DNA of 44,738 nt from Lachnospiraceae bacterium (GTDB lineage: Bacteria > Bacillota > Clostridia > Lachnospirales > Lachnospiraceae), in contig CAADSM010000101.1 of NCBI GenBank assembly GCA_900751785.1, forward strand, positions 1 through 44,738, written 5' to 3'. The notes beneath the pieces were generated by a model, which worked only from the letters and a program-made list of their open reading frames with translations, was not told the origin of the DNA and made no database searches. Positions within the stretch are counted from its first letter, which is position 1, and every line of letters begins with the position of its first letter. The translations under genes were made by a program, and so were the position numbers. Of this stretch, positions 7,215-15,234 are shown piece after piece.

Positions 7215-8120
7215 TTAAGAGTTCCTTTCTGTGTGTAGATAGTTCATTACCATAGTGGCAATCTTAAATACCATGGCATCCTCGAAAATACGAAGATCCA
7301 GGCCGGTCAGCTTCTGTATCTGTTCGAGACGGTAGATCAGAGTATTTCTGTGCATATGGAGCTGGCGGGAGGTCTCTGCGATATTGAGGTTGTTCTGGAA
7401 GAAACGGTTGATGGTCACAGCCGTCTCGTCGTCCAGCGCGTCAGGAACATCTTCGCCGAAGATTTCTTTCAGGAAATTCTCGCACAGTGTGACCGGAAGC
7501 TGATAGATCAGGCGCCCGACTCCCAGCTCATTATACGGAAAGATCGTCTGTTCAGGGTAGAACAGTTTTCCGACCTTGAGCGCCAGGCTGGTTTCCCGGA
7601 AAGCCCCGGAAAGCTCTGCCAGTGTCTCGATGACCGAGCTGTAGGAGAGCTGGACCTGGATGAGCGCTTCTGTGTTCAGCGTATCGACGATCATGTGCGC
7701 GATCTGCCGGATCGAATCAGCGGTCTCTGTCGGTTTCACCGGGCGCAGGATGGCGAGAGAGCTTTCGCTCATGGAGATGAGATATGTCTTCGTCTGCGAC
7801 GGAAACAGATTCTTCAGGATCGCCATGATCGTGTCGTCAATGACTCTCGCCTCAAGCAGGAAGAGGACGCGATCCTCCTCGGGATTGATATGAAGGCGGG
7901 ACGCCCGCTCGTAGATATCGTAGGAAGGGATCCCGTTCACCATGAGGCTCTGCAGAAAATCAGTCTTGTTATACTTCTCGCGGTAAGCAGTGCAGAGGCA
8001 GCGGATCTGTGCAAGAGCCAGCTCCTCCTCTTCCGGTGAGCCCGCGGAAACATCAAGGGAAATCCCTGTGATGCGTTTCAGTTCATTCAGTGCTTTAGCC
8101 AGTTCCTGTGTATGCGCCAT
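7215..8120 (-). CDS. PucR/CdaR-type helix-turn-helix transcriptional regulator
   Basis: This 301-residue protein ends with the PucR C-terminal HTH (NLNIAETSRQLHMHRNTLIYRL, with the diagnostic RNTLIYRL) and a GGDEF-like CdaR middle region. The N-terminal segment is helical. The frame is open to 8240, but I chose ATG 8120 (MAHTQELAKAL) because GGAG lies 6 nt upstream and the preceding 40 residues look like non-coding translation. CdaR/PucR regulators commonly respond to carbon or nitrogen metabolites. It follows the MsmK-type ATPase on the same strand, so it may tune sugar uptake. The ligand is unknown. Confidence 0.87.
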   Translation of the reverse strand: MAHTQELAKALNELKRITGISLDVSAGSPEEEELALAQIRCLCTAYREKYNKTDFLQSLMVNGIPSYDIYERASRLHINPEEDRVLFLLEARVIDDTIMAILKNLFPSQTKTYLISMSESSLAILRPVKPTETADSIRQIAHMIVDTLNTEALIQVQLSYSSVIETLAELSGAFRETSLALKVGKLFYPEQTIFPYNELGVGRLIYQLPVTLCENFLKEIFGEDVPDALDDETAVTINRFFQNNLNIAETSRQLHMHRNTLIYRLEQIQKLTGLDLRIFEDAMVFKIATMVMNYLHTERNS

Positions 8121-8143
8121 AATATTCTCCGGATATAAAGAGA

Positions 8144-8167
8144 GGCTGCACCTTGTGAAGTGCAGCC
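8144..8167 (-). terminator. Hairpin between ugpC and the PucR regulator
   Basis: GGCTGCAC (8144-8151) pairs perfectly with GTGCAGCC (8160-8167) across an 8-nt loop. Read on the minus strand it is followed by TCTCTTTAT, a weak terminator tail. It could reduce read-through from the ATPase gene into the regulator. Confidence 0.45.
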
Positions 8168-8271
8168 CCTCGGTATGATACAAATTTATAAGCGGTAACT
8201 GTCCGGATATCCCGGTCAGCGGCGAACAGCATCTTCGCAAACCGCTAAGCTGCTATTCAGATTTTAAAACA

Positions 8272-9384
8272 TTAGTTCGTAATCGTCAACTCTGTTTCTT
8301 TGTCGAATACGTGGATCTTCTCCATGTCAAGAGCGAATACAGCTTTGTCGCCTGTTCTCAGTGTTGTACGCGGGTTAACGCGTGCTGTCATCTGAGTTCC
8401 CTCTACGTCGAAGTACAGGAATACTTCTGCGCCGAGCAGCTCGTATACTTTGATCGTGGACTCAATCACGCTGTCCGGTGAGTTGCTGATGAATGCTTCG
8501 GAATCATGTACGTCTTCCGGACGGATACCGAGTACAACAGTCTTTCCGTTGTAACCGCCGTCGATGAGCGCTTTTTTCTTGGAAGCCGGTACTTTCAGTA
8601 CATGTTTGCCGACTGTCAGAGTTACATCGTCGCCCTTAACTGTACATTTTGCATCCATGAAGTTCATCTGCGGGGATCCGATGAATCCTGCAACGAACAG
8701 GTTGCACGGTGTGTTGTAAAGGTTCTGCGGTGTATCTACCTGCTGAACAACGCCGTCCTTCATAACGACGATCCTTGTACCAAGTGTCATAGCCTCTGTC
8801 TGGTCATGTGTTACGTAGATGATCGTAGCGCCAAGGCTTTCATGAAGCTTGGAGATCTCGATACGCATCTGGACTCTCAGCTTTGCATCCAGGTTGGAAA
8901 GAGGCTCATCCATAAGGAATACCTTCGGATTACGAACGATAGCACGTCCCATGGCAACACGCTGTCTCTGACCACCGGAAAGAGCCTTCGGCTTACGGTC
9001 GAGCAGTTTCTCAAGGTCGAGGATCCTTGCAGCTTCACGAACCTTCTTGTCGATCTCATCCTTCGGAACTTTACGAAGCTTCAGAGCGAAAGCCATGTTA
9101 TCATATACTGTCATGTGCGGATACAGAGCGTAGTTCTGGAATACCATTGCGATATCGCGGTCCTTCGGCTCTACATCATTCATAACCTTGCCGTCGATCT
9201 TCAGTGTACCGCCGGAGATATCCTCCAGACCAGCAACCATACGAAGTGTTGTAGATTTACCACATCCTGAAGGTCCTACAAAGATGATGAACTCTTTGTC
9301 TTTGATCTCAAGGTTGAAGTCTTTTACTGCATGAAATCCGTTAGGATAGATTTTCTGGATTCCCTGTAATGATAAACTTGCCAT
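8272..9384 (-). CDS. ugpC: Sugar ABC transporter ATP-binding protein (MsmK/UgpC/MalK type)
   Basis: This 370-residue ATPase has Walker A GPSGCGKST (residues 37-45), signature LSGGQ (135-139), Walker B VFLMDEP, the switch His in YVTHDQTEA, and the C-terminal MalK-type TOBE/regulatory domain (GIRPEDV). It energises carbohydrate importers. No permease or binding-protein gene is beside it, so it is probably the shared multi-sugar ATPase used by several importers, as known for MsmK in streptococci. AAGGAGG precedes ATG 9384, and a 17-bp-spaced promoter lies at 9432-9460. A PucR-type regulator follows. Confidence 0.95.
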   Translation of the reverse strand: MASLSLQGIQKIYPNGFHAVKDFNLEIKDKEFIIFVGPSGCGKSTTLRMVAGLEDISGGTLKIDGKVMNDVEPKDRDIAMVFQNYALYPHMTVYDNMAFALKLRKVPKDEIDKKVREAARILDLEKLLDRKPKALSGGQRQRVAMGRAIVRNPKVFLMDEPLSNLDAKLRVQMRIEISKLHESLGATIIYVTHDQTEAMTLGTRIVVMKDGVVQQVDTPQNLYNTPCNLFVAGFIGSPQMNFMDAKCTVKGDDVTLTVGKHVLKVPASKKKALIDGGYNGKTVVLGIRPEDVHDSEAFISNSPDSVIESTIKVYELLGAEVFLYFDVEGTQMTARVNPRTTLRTGDKAVFALDMEKIHVFDKETELTITN

Positions 9385-9431
9385 TTTAAATAGCCTCCTT
9401 AAAAATATGTATTTCGTTTGTTTCTGGAAAT

Positions 9432-9460
9432 AGTATAATCCGGGAGGGGAAAACGGACAA
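9432..9460 (-). promoter_or_regulatory. Sigma-A-type promoter of ugpC
   Basis: On the minus strand, TTGTCC (9460-9455) and TATACT (9437-9432) are 17 bp apart. The ATPase start lies ~50 nt downstream. Confidence 0.7.
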
Positions 9461-9492
9461 TGTCACGAGTAACCAAAAAAGGAAGAAAAAAA

Positions 9493-9520
9493 TGTACATT
9501 TCACACATACGTATTATAAT
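9493..9520 (+). promoter_or_regulatory. Promoter upstream of the unknown protein at 9565
   Basis: A consensus TATAAT (9515-9520) has only a weak -35 (TGTACA, 9493-9498, 16 bp). It points away from the ugpC promoter. Confidence 0.5.
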
Positions 9521-9564
9521 TAAGCTATACAGAAAAAGGCGCAGGGCGCCGGAATCGAGCTGGC

Positions 9565-10221
9565 ATGGCTGTAAAGATAGAAAGGATTGAAGACCGGATG
9601 AAAAAGACACTGGATTATTTTATGATAGAAGGGGCGGTCGGCGGAAACCAGGAGTGGTTTAAAAATGTAGTCATGTATATCGGCGGCTGTGCCGCTGCAA
9701 CGGCATGCGACTGCTGTATCTATCTGGCGCTGCGGCGCGGCATGAGGCATCTGTACCCGTATGACGCGGCTCACCTGACGCGGGAGGACTATGTGGCGTT
9801 CTCCATGAAGATGAAGCCGTATTTAAGACCGCGGGTAAATGGTGTGAACAAGCTTTACATGTTTACAGAAGGCTTCGGGAAATATCTGGCTGACGCCGGG
9901 GAGCGCGGCCTGTCTCTCGAAGAGCTTCCGGGAACGGAGAGCTGCGGGGCGGCGGAAGCATTTATCAGAAGACACATCGACAGCGGATATCCAGTGCCGT
10001 ACCTTATGCTCCGGCACAAGAAGGCATATTATAAGGACTTTGTCTGGCACTGGTTTTTGTGCTACGGATATGAAGAGAGCGAGGCGGGATTCCGGATCAC
10101 TGTAGCGACATATGGGGAGTCGTCGACGTTTCTGCTGAGCGACGTGTGGGATACCGGGTATGACGAGAAGGGCGGCCTGATCGGGATAGGATGTGCGGAC
10201 GGAGCAGGAGCGCACCTGTGA
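9565..10221 (+). CDS. Unrecognised protein with a possible papain-like/C39-like fold
   Basis: I do not recognise this 218-residue protein. A Cys-rich segment MYIGGCAAATACDCCIYLA (around residues 37-55) is preceded by a Gln in GGNQEWF. Later come FVWHWFLCYGY (a His) and ATYGESSTF. A Gln, then GxCxAA, then HW-hydrophobic-GY, is the order of Gln/Cys/His in papain-like and C39-like domains, but I cannot confirm homology. No signal peptide is seen. The start is uncertain: ATG 9565 has a poor ribosome site, whereas ATG 9598 (MKKTLDYFMIEG) has AAAGGA 11 nt upstream. It lies between the ugpC promoter region and ppiB. Confidence 0.7.
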   Translation: MAVKIERIEDRMKKTLDYFMIEGAVGGNQEWFKNVVMYIGGCAAATACDCCIYLALRRGMRHLYPYDAAHLTREDYVAFSMKMKPYLRPRVNGVNKLYMFTEGFGKYLADAGERGLSLEELPGTESCGAAEAFIRRHIDSGYPVPYLMLRHKKAYYKDFVWHWFLCYGYEESEAGFRITVATYGESSTFLLSDVWDTGYDEKGGLIGIGCADGAGAHL

Positions 10222-10322
10222 CGGCGGAATGCGGGACGCTGGCGCCGCGTTGACGGATGCGGACAAATCCGCTACAATGGGACTGATCCTGAAAATTTTG
10301 AAAGAAAGAAGAGGAAATGATT

Positions 10323-10841
10323 ATGGCAAATCCAGTTGTTACATTTGAGATGGAAAACGGAGATATCATGAAGGCGGAGCTCTATCCGGAGATCGCGCCG
10401 AACACAGTGAAGAATTTTGTTTCTCTTGTGAATAAGGGATTCTATGACGGGCTGATCTTTCACCGGGTGATCAGCGGCTTCATGATCCAGGGCGGCTGTC
10501 CGGACGGAACAGGTATGGGCGGTCCGGGATATTCGATCAAAGGAGAGTTCGCGCAGAACGGATTCGCCAATGGCCTGGCGCATGATCCGGGAGTGCTTTC
10601 CATGGCACGTGCAATGCATCCGGATTCCGCGGGAAGCCAGTTCTTCATCATGCACAAGAAATCACCCCACCTTGACGGCGCGTATGCGGCGTTCGGAAAG
10701 ATCACAGAGGGAATGGACGTGGTCAACAAGATCGCAGAGACAGCTACGGATTACAGCGACCGTCCGCTTGAGAAGCAGGTGATGAAGAAAGTGACAGTGG
10801 AGACCTTCGGCGAAGAGTATGGTGAGCCGGAGAAGGTGTGA
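10323..10841 (+). CDS. ppiB: Peptidyl-prolyl cis-trans isomerase, cyclophilin type
   Basis: This 172-residue protein has cyclophilin core motifs: FHRVISGFMIQGG (catalytic Arg), GSQFFIM and LDGAYAAFGKITEGMDVV. There is no signal peptide, so it is probably cytoplasmic. It catalyses proline isomerisation in protein folding. GAGGAAA precedes ATG 10323; an in-frame ATG two codons upstream is less well placed. It lies just before the CIRCE-controlled htpG. Both are folding factors, though htpG has its own promoter. Confidence 0.95.
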   Translation: MANPVVTFEMENGDIMKAELYPEIAPNTVKNFVSLVNKGFYDGLIFHRVISGFMIQGGCPDGTGMGGPGYSIKGEFAQNGFANGLAHDPGVLSMARAMHPDSAGSQFFIMHKKSPHLDGAYAAFGKITEGMDVVNKIAETATDYSDRPLEKQVMKKVTVETFGEEYGEPEKV

Positions 10842-10887
10842 GCTGCAGGAAAGCCGTCATAAATATTTTATAAAGTTCACAGAATTA

Positions 10888-10914
10888 TTAGCACTCTTGC
10901 CAAAAGAGTGCTAA
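10888..10914 (+). promoter_or_regulatory. CIRCE operator (HrcA binding site)
   Basis: TTAGCACTC (10888-10896), a 9-nt spacer, then GAGTGCTAA (10906-10914) is a perfect match to the CIRCE inverted repeat bound by HrcA. It lies just before the htpG promoter at 10922-10950. Confidence 0.97.
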
Positions 10915-10921
10915 TTTTCTA

Positions 10922-10950
10922 TTGACTTTTAAATTTCTCTGAGCTAGAAT
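10922..10950 (+). promoter_or_regulatory. Sigma-A promoter of htpG
   Basis: TTGACT (10922-10927) and TAGAAT (10945-10950) are spaced 17 bp, starting 8 bp after the CIRCE element. HrcA bound at CIRCE would block polymerase here. Confidence 0.88.
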
Positions 10951-11033
10951 GTCTTCTAGGCATAGAACACAGCCTTCAGCAGCTGAAAAAGGCTGATCCG
11001 ATAATCAATATTTATTTCAAAGAGGTGTTAGAC

Positions 11034-13112
11034 ATGGAAGTAAAGAAGGGAAACTTATCGATCGACAGTGAGAATATATTCCCGATCATTAAGAAATGGG
11101 TATATTCCGACCATGATATTTTTGCGCGTGAGCTGGTCTCCAACGGGTGCGATGCGATCACGAAGCTGAAAAAGCTGGACATGATGGGAGAGTATGAGCT
11201 CCCGGAGGGCTACAAGCCGAAGATCGAGGTCATCGTCAATCCGGAAGAGAAGACGATGAAGTTTATCGACAACGGACTTGGAATGACAGCCGATGAAGTA
11301 GAAGAATATATCACGCAGATCGCTTTCTCCGGTGCGACACAGTTCCTTGAGAAGTATAAGGACAAGACGACTGAGGACGACATGATTGGACACTTCGGCC
11401 TCGGATTCTACTCTGCATTCATGGTCGCAGACGAGGTGCACATCGATACGCTTTCTTATAAAGAAGGAGCAGCTCCGGTGCACTGGGCGAGCCAGGGCGG
11501 CACAGAGTATGAGATGCAGGAGGGGAACAGGACGACAGTAGGTTCTGAGATCACTCTGTTCCTGAATGAGGACAGCCTTGAGTTCGCCAACGAGTACAGA
11601 GCGAGAGAAGTGCTGGAGAAATACTGCTCATTCATGCCGGTCGAGATCTTCCTGTCCAAGGCAAATGCAGAGCCGGAGTACGAGACGATCGACGAGGAGG
11701 ACCTTCTGGATACAGACGAGGTCGTAGAGCATATTGAGGAAGAGAAGAAAGAAGGAGAAGAGGGGGAGCCGAAGAAGAAAGTCAAGATCGTGAAGCGCCC
11801 GGTATCCCTGAGCGATATCCATCCGCTGTGGGCGAAGAACCCGAGCGAGTGTACAAAGGATGAGTATATCGCATTTTACAGAAAAGTATTCATGGACTAC
11901 AAGGAGCCTCTGTTCTGGATCCATCTGAACATGGACTATCCGTTCAATCTGAAGGGAATTCTGTATTTCCCGAAGATCAATACAGAGTATGAGTCCATCG
12001 AAGGAACGATCAAGCTGTACAATAACCAGGTGTTCATCGCGGATAATATTAAGGAAGTGATCCCTGAGTTCCTGATGGTATTAAAGGGAGTCATCGACTG
12101 CCCGGATCTGCCGCTGAACGTTTCCAGAAGCGCGCTGCAGAATGACGGATTCGTAAACAAGGTTGCGGACTACATCTCCAAGAAAGTCGCTGACAAGCTG
12201 AACGGAATGTTCAAGACAGACCGTGAGAACTACGAGAAATACTGGGACGACATCAGCCCATTCATCAAGTTCGGCTGCCTGAAGGACGAGAAGTTCGGCG
12301 AGAAGATGAAGGATTCCATGCTCTACAAGAACCTGGATCATAAGTACCTGACGCTCGAAGATGTGATCAAGGAGAGCAAGGGAGAGGACGCGCAGGCAGA
12401 CGGAGAAGAAAAGACAGAAGAGCAGGCTGCGGACGAGACAAAGGCGGATGAGAGCGCAGAAGCTGCAGACAGCGCGGACGGAGATGAGAAGAAGGAAGAG
12501 GAGAAGACAAGCATTTACTATGTGACCGATGAGGTACAGCAGAGCCAGTACATCAACATGTTCAAGGCGCAGGGACAGGATGCGATCATCCTCACCCACA
12601 ACATCGACTCTGCTTTTGTGACTTATCTGGAGCAGAAGCATCAGGATGTCCAGTTCTTGAGGATCGACGCAGACGTGCATGACTCTCTGAAGGACGAGGT
12701 CGCAGAGGATGAGAAGGAAGATTTCCAGAAAACGTCAGAAAGCCTGGTAGAGATCTTCCGCAAGGAGCTGAACAATGACAAGCTGGAAGTAAAGGTCGAG
12801 AAGCTCAAGGATGATAAGGTTGCCTCCATGGCAGTCCTTTCCGAGCAGGAGAGACGTATGGCGGAGATGATGAAGATGTACGGCATGGGTGGCATGGATC
12901 CGTCCATGTTCGGAAGCCAGGCGACCCTTGTGCTGAATGCAAATCATCCGCTGGTCAAGTTCCTTGTCGAGCACAAGCGCAGCAAGAATGTGCCGATCAT
13001 CTGCAAACAGCTCTATGATCTGGCCATGCTGGCGCACAAGCCGCTGAGCCCGGAGGAGATGACAGCATTCGTACAGCGGAGCAATGAGATCATGATGCTG
13101 CTGACAAAATAA
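11034..13112 (+). CDS. htpG: Molecular chaperone HtpG (Hsp90)
   Basis: This 692-residue Hsp90 has N-terminal GHKL ATPase motifs (ELVSNGCDA, DNGLGMTADEV, GHFGLGFYSAFMVAD), the middle domain (PLFWIHLNMDYPFNLKGILYFP and LNVSRSALQND), and the C-terminal dimerisation domain. It is ~60 residues longer than typical bacterial HtpG. The extra length includes a charged stretch after the N-domain (about residues 218-255, EEEKKEGEEGEPKKK) and a very acidic insert (about 450-492, rich in E, D and A) before the C-domain. ATG 11034 follows AGAGGTG; the GTG nine bases upstream is less likely. CIRCE and a sigma-A promoter upstream indicate HrcA-regulated heat-shock expression. A strong terminator follows. Confidence 0.97.
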   Translation: MEVKKGNLSIDSENIFPIIKKWVYSDHDIFARELVSNGCDAITKLKKLDMMGEYELPEGYKPKIEVIVNPEEKTMKFIDNGLGMTADEVEEYITQIAFSGATQFLEKYKDKTTEDDMIGHFGLGFYSAFMVADEVHIDTLSYKEGAAPVHWASQGGTEYEMQEGNRTTVGSEITLFLNEDSLEFANEYRAREVLEKYCSFMPVEIFLSKANAEPEYETIDEEDLLDTDEVVEHIEEEKKEGEEGEPKKKVKIVKRPVSLSDIHPLWAKNPSECTKDEYIAFYRKVFMDYKEPLFWIHLNMDYPFNLKGILYFPKINTEYESIEGTIKLYNNQVFIADNIKEVIPEFLMVLKGVIDCPDLPLNVSRSALQNDGFVNKVADYISKKVADKLNGMFKTDRENYEKYWDDISPFIKFGCLKDEKFGEKMKDSMLYKNLDHKYLTLEDVIKESKGEDAQADGEEKTEEQAADETKADESAEAADSADGDEKKEEEKTSIYYVTDEVQQSQYINMFKAQGQDAIILTHNIDSAFVTYLEQKHQDVQFLRIDADVHDSLKDEVAEDEKEDFQKTSESLVEIFRKELNNDKLEVKVEKLKDDKVASMAVLSEQERRMAEMMKMYGMGGMDPSMFGSQATLVLNANHPLVKFLVEHKRSKNVPIICKQLYDLAMLAHKPLSPEEMTAFVQRSNEIMMLLTK

Positions 13113-13138
13113 AAAGTATATAAAAACTATAGTATAAA

Positions 13139-13190
13139 AATCCCTGAAGGAAATAAAATGACGGCAGTCAGGTTCCTTCGGGGATTTTTT
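13139..13190 (+). terminator. Intrinsic terminator of htpG
   Basis: AATCCCTGAAGGAA (13139-13152) pairs over 14 positions (one T-G) with TTCCTTCGGGGATT (13173-13186), followed by a T-run to 13190. It lies 27 nt after the htpG stop. Confidence 0.93.
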
Positions 13191-13241
13191 AGTGTCTGTT
13201 TTGAACAAAAAAGCATGGATTTTCAGGGGTAAAAAAAGAAT

Positions 13242-14277
13242 ATTGCATGTACTTGCGGGAAACTGAAAGAGCTGTATCCGAATATAAAAAGCATCATTTT
13301 TTCAGGCTTTGATAAATTTGAGTATGCAAGAGAGGCAATATCCATAGAAGTTGCAGCTTACATTTTGAAACCGATCAGCTCCGGAGAGCTCAAAAAAATA
13401 TTTGAAGGCGTCAAGGCTGATATAGACAGAGAGCGGGATGAAAAGCAGAATATAGACAAGCTGCGGAAAAATTATATGGAAAGTCTTCCGGTGCTGCGGG
13501 AGAATTTTTATACCTCTCTGATCGAGGGAAGGATCCCCGGAGAAAAAATAGAGAAGTATTCCAAAGATTACCGGATACAGATCGCGGGACCGTATTATGT
13601 CGTGACAGTGCTGCACATCAACAGCGCTTCGGCGGAGATGGAGCCGTTCCTTCTGGCGGTTTCGGTCAGAAAACTTGCGGAAGAACAAGTGGGAAAAAAG
13701 TGGGACTGCCGGATCTTCGATTATCTGGGAGAGTGCATCATCATCACACAGCTCAAGAACAAGAGAGATGTGGTGGACTATACGGATTATATGGACCGGT
13801 TTTCCAAGATGGCGTACCCTGTCTGCGGAGCAACGGTAACTGCCGGGATAGGGTGTGTCTGTGATGAGATCGAGGAACTGCCTCTTTCCTACAAGGGGGC
13901 GGAGGATGCGGTGTCGTACCGGGTTATCCTGGGGAATACCCGCGCTATCAACATTACAGAGGTCAATCCCAATATCGGGAGCGAGCCGGTGGAGGAACGG
14001 GCTGTCTGTAGAAGTGGTGTGCAGGGTATTGGGCGTGAGCACCTCTTATTTTTCAACAGTATTTAAAAAAGAAACAGGAAAAACATTTATCAAATATCTG
14101 ACAGAATTTCGGATGGAGAAAGCGGCTGATCTTCTGCTGACAAAGGAAGAGAAGACCTATATGATCGCTGAGAAGGTAGGAGATTCGGACTCGAATTACT
14201 TCAGCTATGTCTTTAAGCGTCAGTTCGGGATGCCTCCGTCCAAATACCGGGCGGGGCTGCTGGAAAAGCGGCCGTGA
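13242..14277 (+). pseudogene. Decayed YesN/AraC-type response regulator
   Basis: The remains run in two frames. The first (from ~13242) encodes the C-terminal half of a receiver domain (LKELYPNIKSIIFSGF and YILKPISSGEL, with the conserved Lys-Pro) and the following linker. The phospho-Asp half is absent and a stop codon precedes it. Near 14000 the sequence jumps to another frame, which encodes an intact AraC HTH pair (VEVVCRVLGVSTSYFSTVFK and FSYVFKRQFGMPPSKYRAG, to 14277). The ~100 residues normally between these parts are missing, so there was a deletion plus a frameshift, not just one base error. Such regulators act with membrane histidine kinases in sugar uptake. No partner remains here. 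The protein is very unlikely to work as a phospho-switch. Confidence 0.88.
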
Positions 14278-14299
14278 CACTGGAAGATAAAGGATATAA

Positions 14300-14342
14300 G
14301 GACCGGCACTGCGCTGTTGATATAACAGCACAATGCCGGTCC
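14300..14342. terminator. Hairpin between the response-regulator pseudogene and rsgI
   Basis: GGACCGGCA (14300-14308) pairs with TGCCGGTCC (14334-14342), and inside it GCTGTT (14313-14318) pairs with AACAGC (14324-14329). It lies between convergent reading frames. T-rich tails are modest on both sides (TGTTTGCTGT on plus, TTATATCCTTT on minus). Confidence 0.7.
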
Positions 14343-14371
14343 TGTTTGCTGTCCTGTAAGACTGTGGCTGC

Positions 14372-15202
14372 TTAGTCATCATCGTCCTCGCCGCTGTCGT
14401 CTCCGTCGTCCCAGTCATCATCCCCGTAGCTGCTGTCTCCGTCATCCGTATCATCGCCGGCATCATCATACAGATCGTCGGCAGCGTCATCATCGTAGCC
14501 GGAATCACCTGTTACAGGCTGCGCCGGTTCGGGCTCCGCGGCCGGTTCGGGAGCGGGTTCGGGATCAGGGATCGGGATCGTGATGCTCTGCGGCTCATCC
14601 AGGACATCCGCGTCTATCGTCCCAACACTGACATTGATCGTGAGGTCGTACTGCTTCAGGTGCTCATTCAGCTCGTCGACCAGATCTTTTTCAAGGGTGT
14701 CTGCCCATTCTGTGTTTTTAGAAGTGACGAGAAGGGCGACCTGACCGCCGTCATCGAGGAAGCCAAGATCGATCGCCCGGTCGGTGAGCTCGTCGGTGAC
14801 GGTGTACTTGTCTTTCCCGTCATAGTCATAGCCGTCGATCAGAGTTTCCCCGTCCTCATTTATGCCGTCAAGATCAAGGACCCTGCCGGAACGGCTCAGA
14901 GTCATCTCGATGTCAGGATTGATCTGCATCTGTATTGTGCCGTAGGGAAGGAAGAAATATTGATATTCATATACCCCGAATACGGCGACGCAGATGCAGG
15001 CCGCCAGACTGGCTGCAAGACGGATGACACGGTTGACCCGTTTTTTTCTGTCTTCCGGATATTTTAAGGGGAAAGCTCTTTCAACAATGTCTCCAATCTG
15101 ATACCCCACATTGGCAGCCTTGATGAAACGGCCTTCATTGTCCAGAAGGACGGCGTAGGCGGTATGCACTTCCATTACTAAATACGTCGTGTTTTCTTTC
15201 AT
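14372..15202 (-). CDS. rsgI: Anti-sigma-I factor RsgI family protein with an Asp-rich C-terminal tail
   Basis: This 276-residue protein has an N-terminal RsgI-type anti-sigma domain (TTYLVMEVHTAYAVLLDNEG, ~1-50), one TM helix (~58-80), then an extracytoplasmic domain starting GTIQMQINPDIEMTLSRSG with Asn95-Pro96, GINEDGETL and a Lys-Asp-rich fold to ~residue 190. In the RsgI family this juxtamembrane SEAL domain is known to self-cleave at an Asn-Pro bond before regulated intramembrane proteolysis. A Pro/Glu linker (PDPEPAPEPAAEPEP) follows, then a ~50-residue tail rich in Asp, Gly and Tyr (GDSGYDD, GDDDWDDGDD) instead of a carbohydrate-binding module. It would hold SigI at the membrane. It lies 32 nt downstream of sigI, same strand, with GGAG before ATG. 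Confidence 0.92.
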   Translation of the reverse strand: MKENTTYLVMEVHTAYAVLLDNEGRFIKAANVGYQIGDIVERAFPLKYPEDRKKRVNRVIRLAASLAACICVAVFGVYEYQYFFLPYGTIQMQINPDIEMTLSRSGRVLDLDGINEDGETLIDGYDYDGKDKYTVTDELTDRAIDLGFLDDGGQVALLVTSKNTEWADTLEKDLVDELNEHLKQYDLTINVSVGTIDADVLDEPQSITIPIPDPEPAPEPAAEPEPAQPVTGDSGYDDDAADDLYDDAGDDTDDGDSSYGDDDWDDGDDSGEDDDD

Positions 15203-15234
15203 ATTCGGCTCCGTTTCTATGTAATCAGCAGTGT

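Noticed and set aside
13365..14066. An intact response-regulator gene.
   Set aside because: It begins mid-receiver domain, lacks the phospho-Asp half, and loses frame before the HTH.
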